Below are positions 63,361 through 64,000 of a stretch of 64,000 bases of DNA, piece by piece. The first letter of the stretch is position 1, and the number at the start of each line of letters is the position of its first letter. Under the pieces are notes generated by a model. That model did no database searches. It was not told the DNA's origin and saw nothing but the letters and a program-made list of their open reading frames with translations. Where the stretch lies: assembly GCA_900113995.1 (NCBI GenBank), contig FORK01000004.1, positions 62,001 through 126,000 of the forward strand, in the 5' to 3' direction. The DNA is from Ruminococcaceae bacterium D5. Lineage in GTDB: Bacteria; Bacillota; Clostridia; Oscillospirales; Ruminococcaceae. Position numbers and translations under genes: made by a program.

Positions 63361-64000
63361 ATGATTCACTCGATTGATCCCGGCATCCTTTTCCTGCAGG
63401 AGGAGGACGTCATCAAAGCAGGCGTGCTGGATATGAAGATGACCATCCAGGCGGTGGAAAAAACCTATGAGCTGCTGGGAAAGGGACAGATTATCAATCC
63501 GCCCAAAACCCACATCGGCATGCCCATCGGTTCGGGCGCCAACTGGAACTCCTTCTTCAACTCGATGCCCTGTTACATCGGCGGCGACATCAATGTCGGC
63601 GGCACCAAATGGGCGGCCGAATCCCGCAGGAACAGCAGTATTCCCGGCATCCCCTACGGCATCGACATCACCATTCTCAGCGACCCTGAGACAGTGCTGC
63701 CCTTCTGCATCCTCGACGGCACTCTGATTACCGCCATGCGGACCTCTGCCGTGGCCGGCGTTTTTGCAAAGTACACCGCTCCCAAGAATACCGAGACGGT
63801 TACGCTGGTGGGTGCGGGCGTGATCGGCCGCACGATGATCATGGCTGTCTGCGAGAGCCTGCCCGCGGTCAAAAAGATCTATCTGTGCGATATGAATCTG
63901 GCCAAAGCCAAGGCGCTTGCCGCCGATTACAAAGACGTTTACAGCGTCGAGATTGTTCCGACCGGCGATGCCAGAACCGCTGCGCTCGATTCGCAGGTCG
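63361..64000 (+). CDS. Ornithine cyclodeaminase / mu-crystallin family protein, 3' end cut
   Basis: The first 213 codons are present; the gene runs off the window. The start is ATG 63361 behind GAGGAGG. The N-terminal half has MTIQAVEKTYELLGKGQ and GGTKWAAESRRNS with the family Lys; RTSAVAGVFAKY follows, then the NAD site TLVGAGVIGRTM. Members convert ornithine to proline, or act as NAD(P)-linked reductases or dehydrogenases of cyclic imines and amino acids. The context with an amino-acid ABC transporter supports use of an imported amino acid. The precise reaction is unknown. Confidence 0.88.
   Translation, partial: MIHSIDPGILFLQEEDVIKAGVLDMKMTIQAVEKTYELLGKGQIINPPKTHIGMPIGSGANWNSFFNSMPCYIGGDINVGGTKWAAESRRNSSIPGIPYGIDITILSDPETVLPFCILDGTLITAMRTSAVAGVFAKYTAPKNTETVTLVGAGVIGRTMIMAVCESLPAVKKIYLCDMNLAKAKALAADYKDVYSVEIVPTGDARTAALDSQV

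Overview
The window comes from a GC-rich, spore-forming, strictly anaerobic Clostridium-class Firmicute, probably Oscillospiraceae/Ruminococcaceae-like. The evidence is sigG and spoIIID, a ferredoxin-dependent 2-oxoacid oxidoreductase, an NfnAB-type electron-bifurcating transhydrogenase pair, strong AGGAGG ribosome sites and frequent GTG/TTG starts. This placement is inferred from gene content, not from a marker-gene search.

Layout. 0-6 kb: end of an amino-acid ABC ATPase, a GntR/FCD regulator divergent from an ATPase-ferredoxin-KorA-KorB-KorC operon, a 4-copy tandem duplication of the korC 3' end, then birA. 6-13 kb: an unknown membrane protein, a PerR/Fur regulator, a Na/Pi cotransporter and an M20 amidohydrolase. 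12.8-19.3 kb: four neighbouring c-di-GMP genes (three GGDEF proteins and one EAL phosphodiesterase). 19.7-22.8 kb: pgsB-pgsC-pgsW (poly-gamma-glutamate type) followed by a frameshifted thioredoxin-like gene. 23-28.6 kb: spoIIID, a membrane-anchored XRE regulator divergent from sigG, a kinase-like protein lacking its phospho-acceptor histidine, and gap.

29.2-39.5 kb is an accessory island. It holds an AraC regulator with a three-gene acid-catabolism cassette (Ldh2-type dehydrogenase, CoA-transferase-like protein, enolase-superfamily dehydratase). It also holds an AT-rich module: one intact and one truncated ABC exporter gene, TetR, MobC, a TnpW-like protein and a large serine recombinase. The island interrupts the terminator of nfnB and is flanked by near-identical 20-bp repeats, so it may be one integrated element or a composite of two.

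39.5-64 kb is core-like: nfnA-nfnB, a zinc-ribbon protein, a MacAB-like efflux operon, rluA-nnrD, sdpR-sdpI, a TRAP transporter operon with a nitrilase-family amidase and a DUF2848 protein controlled by a divergent FCD regulator, a COG2509 flavoprotein, a YibE/F protein, a CAP-domain lipoprotein, a MATE exporter, and an amino-acid ABC transporter with an ornithine-cyclodeaminase-family gene cut by the window end.

Two themes stand out. Intergenic DNA at six places carries short tandem duplications of about 50-150 bp, several of them containing a transcription terminator. Several proteins keep their fold but have lost or changed a key residue (kinase H-box His to Asn; CoA-transferase Glu to Gly).
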